Notes under the pieces: model-generated
What the model saw: the letters and a program-made list of their open reading frames with translations, nothing else
Database searches by the model: none
What the model was told of the DNA's origin: nothing
Program-made: the position numbers and the translations under genes
Source of the DNA: an uncultured Pseudomonadota bacterium
GTDB taxonomy: Bacteria > Pseudomonadota > Alphaproteobacteria > RF32 > CAG-239
Length of the DNA: 64,000 nt
NCBI GenBank assembly: GCA_949298065.1
Contig: CASFUZ010000002.1
Span: forward strand, 1 to 64,000
Reading direction: 5' to 3'
Shown: positions 36,668-45,685 of the stretch, piece by piece
How the letters are laid out: the number at the start of each line of letters is the position of its first letter
Position numbering within the stretch: position 1 is the stretch's first letter

Positions 36668-37998
36668 TTTTCTTCCTCTTTTTGTTTAAGCGCTTGTTTG
36701 GCTTTTTGTTTTTCGCGGCGCAGATTATCAAAATAATCCACCCGTTTTTTAATTTCGCGCTCAAAACCTCTGTCAACCGGAAAATAGAGCTTAACACGGC
36801 TCATTCCATCCGGAAAATAATTCGCTCCTGAAAAACCGTCCTCACAATCAGGGTCATATTCATACCCGTCGCTATACCCCAGTTGTTTCATCAATTTTGT
36901 CGGCGCGTTCAAAATATTTTTCGGCGGCATTAAGGAGCCCGTCTTTCGTGCCAACTCACGCGCTTTGTGCATAGCCTTATATACCCCGACAGATTTTGGA
37001 GCCGTTGCCAAATAGGCTACCAATTGCATAATGGCCAAATCCCCTTCCGGAGAACCCAAACGCTCATAAGTATCCCAACAAGCAATTGCTTGTACAATCG
37101 CATTAGGCTCTGCCAGAGAAACATCTTCCACGGCAAAACGCGTCAAACGCCTGAGCAAATATTTCGGGTCCTCTCCGGCCTCAATCATTCTGGCCGCCCA
37201 ATAAAGCGCAGCATCCACATCAGACCCGCGCAAAGACTTATGCACTGCCGAAATCAGATTATAATGCCCATCGCGCCCTTTATCATAAATCGGCGCACGA
37301 GAACGCACGATTTTTAAGATGCTGTCTTTATCAAAAACCTCGCCCTCTTTGGCATAAGCAAACACACTTTCGCAGAGGTTTAGAATATACCGCCCGTCTC
37401 CATCGGCAATCTCTTTCATAAAGGTTCTTGCTTCATCATCAACCGGCAATTTGCATCCGACTTCTTTTTCCGCCCGTTGCAAAAGCACCTCAAACGCATC
37501 TTCATCAAGCCGATTTAGCACAAAAACCTGACATCTGGAAAGCAAAGCGGCATTAAGCTCAAAGGATGGATTCTCTGTTGTCGCACCAACCAAAATAATT
37601 GTACCGTCTTCCACATAAGGCAAAAACCCGTCTTGCTGCGATTTATTAAAACGATGAATTTCGTCCACAAACAACAAAGTTCCTTTGCCCTGAGTCGCAC
37701 GCCTTTCCTGAGCATACTGAAACACGCGTTTCAAATCTGCCACACCGGAGAACACTGCCGAAATCTGCTCAAAATACAAATTTGTATTTTCGGCAATCAA
37801 ACGCGCTATAGTCGTTTTACCGCACCCCGGAGGCCCCCAAAGAATAAATGATGTAATCTTCCCTGTCTTCACCATCCGCCCCAAAGGCGCATCATCACCC
37901 ACGATGTGGTCTTGCCCCACAACTTCTGCCAAAGTCTGTGGGCGCAATCTGTCGGCCAAAGGTCTTTTAACCTGTGTTGAAAAAAGGGTATCTTCCAT
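36664..37998 (-). CDS. rarA: Replication-associated recombination protein RarA
   Basis: A 444-residue AAA+ ATPase of the RarA/MgsA family that acts at stalled replication forks. The Walker A motif GPPGCGKTTIARLIAENT is near residue 55, Walker B LLFVDEIHRFNKSQQDGFLP near residue 108, and sensor 1 GATTENPSFELN follows. The C-terminal tetramerisation part has DPKYLLRRLTRFAVEDVSLA. The tail (about residues 430-444) is Lys/Gln/Glu-rich. Confidence 0.96.
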   Translation of the reverse strand: MEDTLFSTQVKRPLADRLRPQTLAEVVGQDHIVGDDAPLGRMVKTGKITSFILWGPPGCGKTTIARLIAENTNLYFEQISAVFSGVADLKRVFQYAQERRATQGKGTLLFVDEIHRFNKSQQDGFLPYVEDGTIILVGATTENPSFELNAALLSRCQVFVLNRLDEDAFEVLLQRAEKEVGCKLPVDDEARTFMKEIADGDGRYILNLCESVFAYAKEGEVFDKDSILKIVRSRAPIYDKGRDGHYNLISAVHKSLRGSDVDAALYWAARMIEAGEDPKYLLRRLTRFAVEDVSLAEPNAIVQAIACWDTYERLGSPEGDLAIMQLVAYLATAPKSVGVYKAMHKARELARKTGSLMPPKNILNAPTKLMKQLGYSDGYEYDPDCEDGFSGANYFPDGMSRVKLYFPVDRGFEREIKKRVDYFDNLRREKQKAKQALKQKEEEK

Positions 37999-38081
37999 AT
38001 TTTTTCGATTCGCTAAATAAAAAATTTAGGATAGTTATAACAGAATTTTAAACAAACTCAAGCCTTCAAAGGCTAAAAAAA

Positions 38082-40418
38082 TTAATGTTTTTCAAACGGA
38101 TTTTGATTTACGTCTCGGCTCAAAGAAAAAGAATCTTCCTTCATCCACCATTCATCATCTTCGCTTTTATTTTCTTTTAGCTCGTCAAAACTGCCTTCTT
38201 TGCTCCACCTCTCGGAAATATCTTCCGCTAACGCGCTTTGCATATCTTGCGGAGCTTTCATAATACCCTCTGCCACCACATCAATCTGGTCGTTCAAATA
38301 TGCGTCTATATCTTCCTCACGCTCAACATTAATCCCCGCACCTTTCAAAACAGAAAATAATGACGGAACTTCCATATCCTGAATATTTCGCTCTGCAACA
38401 ACACTTTGCGGCAAGAAAAAAGCCGTTTCGGTCAAAGCCTTGTTTTTGAGCCTTTCATCTCGCAAAAAATACCAAGAGTTAATCTTAACCGGCAGATGAT
38501 AATATCCCTGAGCCAACAACAAATGCTGTCCCTTGCGCACCATATTAGCCTTACTTTTTTTCAACAAATCATTGGCAATCCGATGATAATATCCGGCATC
38601 GGAGAACCCTTGTTTCACCGTCGGGAAAGCCCCTGTTTCCACCGCCGGAATTTGCACAGATTTTGTTCCGTAAATAGCCAAGCGATTAAAATGGTTGCTA
38701 AGGCTCTTGTTATTCTCGGCAAACAAAAGTTTATAAGCCGTGCTGGCAACAATATCCTCCAACCCCTCTCGGCCATAGTTATCATGAATATTTTTAAGAC
38801 TATCTGTTAGCAACATAAAAGATAATCCGGCATCTTCGCCATGCTGCAACCCCTCATGCAACATAGAAAATTTTGGCAAAATCTCAAAATCATCCATCAC
38901 AAACATCAAAGGACTTTGTTTTTCAGTTTGTTCTGCGCCCAAACATTCTTTAATAATCATATCCACCAAAAAACGTGTCATAAACGCCGCGGGCTTATTA
39001 TCCGCAATTGTATATATGGTTTTTATGCCTGAATTATTTTTAAGCTCGCTTAAAAGAATATCGCTTGCCGAAGTTCTTTCTCTGATAGAGTTTTTCCGAA
39101 AAATCATCAACGGCTCAAGCATCATGGCAAAAATCTTTTTACGTTGCTTTTTGGTCAAATAATACAAATGCTGCATAACCTGATTTGCTCTCGGATGGTA
39201 GCCAAAAAACTCTGCTTCCTTAATAAAGTTATTCAACATAACTTTCCAACGTCCGTAAGTCTTTCCGGCAGCCTCTTGCCGAATGGTATAATAATGCTCA
39301 ATCAAACAATCCACCGTCATGGCAAAACAAAATTCCTTACCCTGCCACAAAGGCGGAATATTCTCCCAACTGCCGATTGGCAAATAATTATCCACGGTCA
39401 AAGTATTATTCTGCAAATTCTGAATAGCCTCTTCGGCATATGCTTTAGGCATAAGAGCATAAAAACTAAGCAAAATATCTTTATCTTCGCTCTTAAGCCG
39501 ACCATGTTCCAATAGCTCGCTCAAAAAATAATCATTCGCCGCAGCTTGCTCAATCTTAGAAACATAAAACTGCAACAACCCTTCCAAAGCAATCCCTGCA
39601 AGCTTGACCCAATAGTTATCGTCTTTTTCACCCACCATATATCGGGCAATCCAGAGCAAATAATGGTCTCTTTCCAAACCTTTGGGGGGCAGATTCCCAT
39701 CAGAGAAAGGATTCCACTTCGGCCAAAACTCACCTTTTTCAGGATTATCACACATATTCCAGTTAAAACAAAATACTTTGCCGAGCTTTGCCCTATAACC
39801 GCTGGTATATTTTGCCAGAGAACCTTTGCAGTCTGCCGCCACAATACTAACTTTGTCGCTCTCCAAAATACTGGGAATTGCCACGGTTGAAGTTTTACCC
39901 AAACCCGGAGATCCCCAGCCAAACACCGACAAAAACTTTTTCGGATGCAAAACTTTGCCCTCAAAACGACCAAACACGCCATAACCTTCATCAAAAAGCC
40001 CCATCTTGGCAATATCTTCTTCTTTGGCAAAACGGTTATAAAGTTTATACCACAAGCTGAAAGAATAAGGACTTTTAACAAAGACCCCGACAGTTAAGCC
40101 CAAAAACAAAATCGGCGCAAACAACGGCACAAAAGAAGCAAATTTCAACTGACCATATTGAAAAGCCAACACAAAAACATTCCACCATTGCCCGTAAGCA
40201 TCAAACAAAAAAGTTGGTTCATCACGCAACCGGCGCAAAAAACCGCCGATATCGCCAAGTGTTTTGTCATTGATACCATATTGCACAAAATAAGCGGCCG
40301 ACAAACAAGCCGTACCGCAAACCAACAAAAACACACAGGCCATCAACAGCCATAAAAACCCTTTGAACCAAACCCGAAGCGTAATATCCGCACCTACATT
40401 TTCCTGCTCATCGCTCAT
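38082..40418 (-). CDS. VirD4/DotL-like type IV coupling ATPase
   Basis: A 778-residue protein with two N-terminal membrane segments (about 18-45 and 95-118) and a hexameric TraG/VirD4-type ATPase domain. The Walker A motif is GSPGLGKTS near residue 170, and a Walker B-like MFVMDDFEILPKF lies near residue 500. The last 120 residues are acidic and of low complexity. Size and layout resemble Dot/Icm DotL more than VirD4. No relaxase, pilus or channel genes are near. It overlaps the pentapeptide gene by 11 bp, so the two are one unit. A protein-secretion role is inference. Confidence 0.8.
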   Translation of the reverse strand: MSDEQENVGADITLRVWFKGFLWLLMACVFLLVCGTACLSAAYFVQYGINDKTLGDIGGFLRRLRDEPTFLFDAYGQWWNVFVLAFQYGQLKFASFVPLFAPILFLGLTVGVFVKSPYSFSLWYKLYNRFAKEEDIAKMGLFDEGYGVFGRFEGKVLHPKKFLSVFGWGSPGLGKTSTVAIPSILESDKVSIVAADCKGSLAKYTSGYRAKLGKVFCFNWNMCDNPEKGEFWPKWNPFSDGNLPPKGLERDHYLLWIARYMVGEKDDNYWVKLAGIALEGLLQFYVSKIEQAAANDYFLSELLEHGRLKSEDKDILLSFYALMPKAYAEEAIQNLQNNTLTVDNYLPIGSWENIPPLWQGKEFCFAMTVDCLIEHYYTIRQEAAGKTYGRWKVMLNNFIKEAEFFGYHPRANQVMQHLYYLTKKQRKKIFAMMLEPLMIFRKNSIRERTSASDILLSELKNNSGIKTIYTIADNKPAAFMTRFLVDMIIKECLGAEQTEKQSPLMFVMDDFEILPKFSMLHEGLQHGEDAGLSFMLLTDSLKNIHDNYGREGLEDIVASTAYKLLFAENNKSLSNHFNRLAIYGTKSVQIPAVETGAFPTVKQGFSDAGYYHRIANDLLKKSKANMVRKGQHLLLAQGYYHLPVKINSWYFLRDERLKNKALTETAFFLPQSVVAERNIQDMEVPSLFSVLKGAGINVEREEDIDAYLNDQIDVVAEGIMKAPQDMQSALAEDISERWSKEGSFDELKENKSEDDEWWMKEDSFSLSRDVNQNPFEKH

Positions 40419-41568
40419 TGCCGCCTCTGGTCATGATTCTGACATCAATTTGTTTCTTCTCTTCCTTTACGGAATTTTCGCGCTTAACCTCTTGAGCCAC
40501 TTCTTGCTTCTTGTTGCGTCTGTTTTCCAATTCCTGACGCTTATGCTCCTCAATCTGTCTTCTTAAAGCTGCCTTATTTTCATCAGCAGCTTTTTGTTGC
40601 GCAGACTTAACTTCCTCCAAAATTTTGCTGTCTTTTACATGAGGTCTCTTCGCATCACGCCTAAAAATTTTTTTACCGACATCCAAAATCTGCTTAATAC
40701 TAATACCTTCTTGATGTAAAGCATCCCATGTTCCGAACTCTTTACCATCATCTCTGAGCAAAGACATCATATCAATACCAACTTTGCCCTTGTCGCCTTT
40801 TTTCTTTTTTGGAGCCAAAAGCATTTTCATTTCTTCAGGGGTCGGCACACGCCCCAAGGCCTGAGCAATCTGTTGCGGCGTAATAATACATTCGCTTAAA
40901 TCAAGCTCCATAATATTAATACCCGTAAAATCTACACCGGTAAAATCCACACCGCGCAGGTCCAAATTTTTCAAATCAATCTTGGTCAAATCCAAGAGCA
41001 TCAAATTCATTTTGCTCAAATTAAGCTTATGCGGATAATATTTTGCCAAATATTCAATAAGTTCTTGCAACTCCTGCAAAGACAACTCATCTATCTCAAT
41101 ATCAAGCAAAATAGCATTTTCAATATCAACATCCGCAAGCTTAACTTTATTGAGCTTTGCACCGGTCAAATCCGCGCCGATAAGCTGCGCCCCGGAAAGA
41201 ATTGCGCCGGTTAAATCCGCACCGCGCAAATTAGCACCGCTTAAGTCTGCGCCGGAAAAATCCACCCCGCTGAGATTTGCGCCGGAAAAATCCACCCCTT
41301 TTAGATTCGCCACCGAAAAATTAGCATTTTGCAAATTTTCATTAGCAAAATGCCCACCTTCCAAATTCTTACCGACAAAATCAATTTTAAAAGAAAGAAA
41401 ATTATCCAAACTATCAACTTTGGAGGTTTGAGCATCAAGCTTAGAAACCGCGCTCCAAGAACAATCATCATCCGAAGAGGAAACCTCATGAGCCCTCTGT
41501 TCTTTATAAGCTCTGGCTTTGTCTTTCAACAAATCTATTTCAAATTTTTTCTTATCTTTATCAGCCAT
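40408..41568 (-). CDS. Pentapeptide-repeat protein with coiled tail
   Basis: A 386-residue protein. Residues about 55-150 are pentapeptide repeats (NANFSVANLKGVDFSGANLS and following A(D/N)LxG units), and a second block lies near residues 190-235 (LDLRGVDFTGVDFTGINIM). Such repeats fold as a right-handed four-sided beta helix. A helical, strongly charged C-terminal third follows (EEHKRQELENRRNKKQE). No signal peptide is seen, so it is cytosolic. The 11-bp overlap with the coupling ATPase suggests a partner or adaptor for it. Confidence 0.8.
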   Translation of the reverse strand: MADKDKKKFEIDLLKDKARAYKEQRAHEVSSSDDDCSWSAVSKLDAQTSKVDSLDNFLSFKIDFVGKNLEGGHFANENLQNANFSVANLKGVDFSGANLSGVDFSGADLSGANLRGADLTGAILSGAQLIGADLTGAKLNKVKLADVDIENAILLDIEIDELSLQELQELIEYLAKYYPHKLNLSKMNLMLLDLTKIDLKNLDLRGVDFTGVDFTGINIMELDLSECIITPQQIAQALGRVPTPEEMKMLLAPKKKKGDKGKVGIDMMSLLRDDGKEFGTWDALHQEGISIKQILDVGKKIFRRDAKRPHVKDSKILEEVKSAQQKAADENKAALRRQIEEHKRQELENRRNKKQEVAQEVKRENSVKEEKKQIDVRIMTRGGNER

Positions 41569-41635
41569 CGGCAACTCAACAAATTCTGTTCACCTTTTGT
41601 GATGATAGCTTAACTTTCCCAATTTGACAAACATT

Positions 41636-43432
41636 TTATCGCAACAGACATTGCACCCTATCGGCACGCAGCTTATTACAAATTGTCATAAAGCCACCGT
41701 TTTCGGAATGCAAAACCAACCGATAAAAAATTTGCCCATCAACCCTTGTCCGAACAACCTTTGGTGTCTTTTGCTTAAATTCAGGATAAAGTTCTTGTAA
41801 CATCTTCCATTCCAAATCAGCATTTTTGCGTTCCACATAAGAGCCAAGCTGCATTGTCTTCTTTTTATCATAGAGAGGATTCGTATACGGAGCAAAAATA
41901 TCTTCATCCGCGACATCATAATCTGCTCGTTGTTTTATCGCAGGCTGAACCTTAGATGTTGGTTTGTTTTCCATCAGCTCTTCTAACCAATTTTCTTTTT
42001 TTGCCCAGCTGTTGCTGATTTTTTCTTCATAAGCCTCTTCTGCCGGAATATTGGCCAACATCTCAACCATATCTTTGTTAAAAGCTGCGCGCAAATCTAT
42101 GACAATATCTTTGTCGCTGTTTTTGAGAAGATTGCGTGTAAAAGGCGAAAATCCGGCATAAAAATACAAAGCCCGCAAAGAAAGAGCCTTTTCCGCCAAA
42201 ATTTGGCTTTGCTCATTTTCCAAATTCAAAAGTTTAATTTTATCATTAAGCAAACTAAGCGCATCTTCCGAACCCAACCGGCGATATTCTCTTTGCTTAA
42301 CATCTTTTTTCAAATCATTGATTTGTTTGCTGATAACAGCGTAGTCAATCTCGCTTAAACGCACCAAATTATATGCCACCTCAATCTGCGTAAAGACAGC
42401 GATTCCCATTTCATCAAACGCCTGCACACGCAATATGTTTTTGTCATCTTCTTTGGCTTTTTTATAAGCTTCGGTTTTTTCAACCAGTTTCAAAGCTTGA
42501 GTATAAGCTCTTTTCTCCAAATTTTGAGCATAAACCTCATCTTCCACATCATAACCGTTGATATTCAGGCGTTCCACTTCCGGATACCTTCTAAGCAGAT
42601 TATATTCCACCTCGCTAAACCGATAAGAACGCCCCATCTCCTTAGCTATGCCAAACTCTGTCCGATTATGAAATGCTGAGCGCTGAAACATCTGAACCGT
42701 TAGCTTTTTATCCAAATCTTCCAGCTCATAAAACGTGCGCCCCTCAAGCTTCAAGTCTTTTTCATCGGCTTTAATCAAATGAGCATATTCCGCCATTGCA
42801 AAAACCTGAGCCTCATACATTTCTTTCAGCTTCAAAAGTGCGACTTCCAAGCCTTTTTTATAAGAAAGCTCAGCATCCGTAAGTCGTCCGGTTCTTTCTT
42901 CTTTAGCCTTAATATCATTAAGTTTTTTCTGCTCTTTATCAATCAAACGCTTAATTTCTTTGAGTTGCTTATTGGCAAACAGAGCGCTTTTATGAGCCTT
43001 AATTGCGGCCAAAGCCAAATTTTGCGAAGTCTTGGCAAAAATATTTGCATCAATAAAACCTCTGTTACCGCTCAAATTTGTCAGGGCATAAAATACGGCA
43101 TAATCCAAAGCACGCAAACTGTCATACAAGGGGTTATTCCGCCCGCTTTTCACATTCATCATATTTTGGATAATATCTTGCGGAGACATACCTTGCTTGG
43201 ATTCAAAGAGTTTTTTGTTTGTTTCTTGAGCCGCAACATCAACATTATATTTCACACTGCGCGCCATAGAGCCATAAACATCCAGCTTGCCGCGTATAGG
43301 TTCCGGATCTTTGGCAAAGACCAATTCTTCCACCTCAATTTTATTGCTGACCTCCTTATTTTCAGAAGTCGCACAAGCCGCAAGCAACGCAACAAAAGAA
43401 AACACACAAGCCAGATTTCCAAACTTATTCAT
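41636..43432 (-). CDS. TolC-like lipoprotein with C-terminal SPOR domain
   Basis: A lipoprotein of about 598 residues. The signal MNKFGNLACVFSFVALLAAC ends at the lipobox Cys20. I chose the ATG at 43432 (with GGGG upstream) because the earlier in-frame start would put 21 residues in front of the signal. The centre is long helical hairpins in two similar halves, as in TolC-type outer-membrane factors. The last 75 residues (MQLGSYVERKNADLEWKMLQ onward) fit a SPOR peptidoglycan-binding domain. It lies 67 bp upstream of the pentapeptide gene in the same direction. TolC kinship is judged by pattern, not by alignment. Confidence 0.65.
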   Translation of the reverse strand: MNKFGNLACVFSFVALLAACATSENKEVSNKIEVEELVFAKDPEPIRGKLDVYGSMARSVKYNVDVAAQETNKKLFESKQGMSPQDIIQNMMNVKSGRNNPLYDSLRALDYAVFYALTNLSGNRGFIDANIFAKTSQNLALAAIKAHKSALFANKQLKEIKRLIDKEQKKLNDIKAKEERTGRLTDAELSYKKGLEVALLKLKEMYEAQVFAMAEYAHLIKADEKDLKLEGRTFYELEDLDKKLTVQMFQRSAFHNRTEFGIAKEMGRSYRFSEVEYNLLRRYPEVERLNINGYDVEDEVYAQNLEKRAYTQALKLVEKTEAYKKAKEDDKNILRVQAFDEMGIAVFTQIEVAYNLVRLSEIDYAVISKQINDLKKDVKQREYRRLGSEDALSLLNDKIKLLNLENEQSQILAEKALSLRALYFYAGFSPFTRNLLKNSDKDIVIDLRAAFNKDMVEMLANIPAEEAYEEKISNSWAKKENWLEELMENKPTSKVQPAIKQRADYDVADEDIFAPYTNPLYDKKKTMQLGSYVERKNADLEWKMLQELYPEFKQKTPKVVRTRVDGQIFYRLVLHSENGGFMTICNKLRADRVQCLLR

Positions 43433-43574
43433 AGGCCAACCCCGCAGAATACAACGATTTTCAACACAATAGCATACTGTAACATTATGTAACAACTTGT
43501 TAAAAGCTTTTTAGCAAGAATTTTGCTATAAGTAAACTAAATTTAAGCAACATTTCAATTTTAGAGGTAAAACT

Positions 43575-44591
43575 ATGACTAAAAACATCAAAGTAGCCGT
43601 CATTGGTGCCGGTATGATGGGTAAAAACCATATGAAAACCTACAAAGGTTTGAACGGCGTTGATTTGGTCGGTGTTTATGATATTTTCCCGGAAGCAGCC
43701 AAAGCCGCTGCCGAAACTTTCGGTATCAAAGCTTTTTCATCAATGGAAGAAGTCGCCAAAAATGTTGATGCCGTAAGCGTTGTTACCACCTCCGTAACCC
43801 ATGCTGATGTCGGCGAATTTTTCTTAAACAAAGGCATCCACTGCATGATGGAAAAGCCGCTTGCCTGCACGGAAGAAGAATGCCAACGCTTAATCAGCGC
43901 TGCTGAAAGAAACAATGTTGTTTTGCTGGTTGGCCACATTGAGCGTTTTAACCCTGCTGTTGAGCAAATGGGCAAGCTCTTATCTGATACCTCTAAGATT
44001 CGTTCCTTAACGGCTCAAAGAATGTCTGCCGCCAGCGGCCGTATTACTGACGTTGATGTTTCAATGGATTTGATGATTCACGACGTTGAGGTTATTCAGT
44101 CTTTGGTAAAATCTCCGGTTGTTAACATTCAGGCCGCTTCGGTTAAGACCAAAGAAAGCCCGTTGGGTAAAGATTATATCACGGCTTTGTTGGAATTTGA
44201 AAATGGCGCAACCGCTAATATCACCGCCAGCCGTATCACCCAAGCTCGTGTTCGTACCCTAACCGTTACAACTGATACGAACTATATTGATATGGACTTC
44301 ATCAACCAAAGCATTAACGTACACTCTCAAGGGCGTATGCCTTATGTTAACCCCGAGAGCATTCCGGAATGGATGAACTATGGCTTGAAAGGCAGTGTTG
44401 AACAATTGTTTATTCCGACCAACCAACCGCTTTCTGCCGAGCTCAGCCACTTCTTAAGCTGTGTCAGAGGCGAAGCCAAACCCCGCATTACGGGACAAAA
44501 TGCTTTGGATGCTCTCCGTGTTATTTGGAAGATTCAGGAAAAACTCGGTTTTTTTAATGCTTCTGCCGCAAACACGGCAGCTGCAGCATAA
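43575..44591 (+). CDS. Gfo/Idh/MocA oxidoreductase, UDP-GlcNAc 3-dehydrogenase-like
   Basis: A 338-residue NAD(P)-dependent dehydrogenase. The Rossmann motif VAVIGAGMMGKNH is at the N-terminus, the family EKPLA motif is near residue 94, and VGHIERFNPAV near residue 118 is typical of the branch that oxidises UDP-N-acetylglucosamine at C3 for amide-linked lipid A (GnnA). Substrate assignment is by motif only. The matching aminotransferase is not next to it. It ends in an Ala-rich tail. Confidence 0.85.
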   Translation: MTKNIKVAVIGAGMMGKNHMKTYKGLNGVDLVGVYDIFPEAAKAAAETFGIKAFSSMEEVAKNVDAVSVVTTSVTHADVGEFFLNKGIHCMMEKPLACTEEECQRLISAAERNNVVLLVGHIERFNPAVEQMGKLLSDTSKIRSLTAQRMSAASGRITDVDVSMDLMIHDVEVIQSLVKSPVVNIQAASVKTKESPLGKDYITALLEFENGATANITASRITQARVRTLTVTTDTNYIDMDFINQSINVHSQGRMPYVNPESIPEWMNYGLKGSVEQLFIPTNQPLSAELSHFLSCVRGEAKPRITGQNALDALRVIWKIQEKLGFFNASAANTAAAA

Positions 44592-44618
44592 TCTTGCAAA
44601 ATAAAACAAAATAGATTA

Positions 44619-44651
44619 GTTTAAGGGGCAAATAAGCCCCTTAAATTTTAT
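44619..44651 (+). terminator. Terminator after the Gfo/Idh/MocA gene
   Basis: TTAAGGGGC (44621-44629) pairs with GCCCCTTAA (44636-44644), followed by TTTTAT. It separates this gene from truA. Confidence 0.8.
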
Positions 44652-44664
44652 AAATCAGGACAAT

Positions 44665-45685
44665 ATGCGCTACAAAATCACCATAGAATATGACGGAACA
44701 AATCTGCTTGGCTGGCAAGAACAACTTGACGGCCCTTCTGTGCAAGACTACCTGCAAAAAGCCTTGGAATGTTTTACGCCTACTTTGGAAGAAGAAGATA
44801 TAAGTGAGGAGGCGAGCACCCAAGATTCCCTCCAGAAGTCCAATGCGATTTTGTCAGACAACGATTTTAGTGAGGCTTATGGTAGTGCTTCCACGGAGCG
44901 CAGACCCGCAGCGTATATAGACGTACGTGAGGAGGCGAGCACCCAAGATTCCCTCCAGAAGTCCAATACGATTTTGTCAGACAACGATTTTAGTGAGGCT
45001 TATGGAGGTGCTTCCACGGAGCGCAGACCCGCAGCGTACATAGACGTACGTGAGGAGGTCCAATAAAATCGTTGTCTACGGGGCGGGAAGGACTGATGCC
45101 GGTGTCCATGCCATAGCCCAGGTCGCGCATTTTGACATAAAAGAGGATATGGAAGATTGGAAATTGCGCGAGGCGATGAACGCCCGCCTAAGAGATATGG
45201 AAGCGCCTGTTTGCGTGATTAATGTTGAAAAAGTGGACCAAGATTTCCATGCAAGGTTCAGCGCTAAAGGTCGGGGTTATTTATATCGGATTCTCAACCG
45301 CCGCGCACCGGCCATAATTGAAAAAAATCGGGTTTGGTGGGTTCCCGTTCCCTTAGATGTTGAAAAAATGCGCCAAGGAGCCAAATATCTGCTCGGTCAT
45401 CATGATTTCAGTTCTTTCCGAGCAGCAGCTTGCCAAGCAAAATCGCCCATAAAGACTTTGGACAAGTTGGATATTGAAGTTTGCGGCGAGGAGATTCGTT
45501 TTATTGTTGAGGCTCGTTCTTTTCTACACCATCAGGTTCGCAATATGGTCGGAACATTAAAGATGGTCGGTGACGGACATTTAGAGCCGGAAGATGTTAA
45601 GAAGATTCTGGAGGCAAAGAAAAGAAGCGCCGCCGGTGTCAACGCTCCCGCTTGCGGATTATACCTAAACAAGGTTGTATATTGA
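44665..45685 (+). pseudogene. truA: tRNA pseudouridine synthase TruA, interrupted by a repeat array
   Basis: TruA makes pseudouridine at positions 38-40 of tRNAs. The first 38 codons (MRYKITIEYDGTNLLGWQEQ and following) are a normal TruA start. The rest, from SNKIVVYGAGRTDAGVHA with the catalytic Asp, is intact from about 45059 to the stop at 45685. Between them lies a tandem array of a palindromic element. The 5' frame reads through two 41-codon units and stops at TAA 45064-45066, and the 3' part is in the +1 frame. Restoring a 26-nt segment missing from the last arm would rejoin the frames exactly. A GTG at 45050 could allow separate translation of the 3' part, so complete loss of function is not certain. 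Confidence 0.85.
44803..45059. repeat. In-gene tandem array of palindromic elements (truA)
   Basis: A half core (AGTGAGGA at 44803) is followed by two 123-bp units starting at 44806 and 44929, which differ at four positions. Cores lie at 44906-44933 and 45029-45056. GACAACGATTTTA inside each unit is an exact inverted copy of TAAAATCGTTGTC in the adjoining truA sequence (45064-45076), so the arms mirror the host gene. Each unit is 41 codons and encodes a peptide containing EEASTQDSLQKSN and STERRPAAYIDVR. Confidence 0.88.

Noticed and set aside
36668-38081. Fluoride riboswitch for crcB
   Set aside because: crcB is translationally coupled to rarA, and no riboswitch-like sequence is seen upstream of either gene.
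38040-38081. AGCCTT/AAGGCT hairpin as terminator of the coupling ATPase gene
   Set aside because: On the minus strand the T run lies before the stem, not after it.
44665-45066. First truA fragment as an independent small gene
   Set aside because: Its first 38 codons are plainly the TruA N-terminus and the rest is repeat-encoded.
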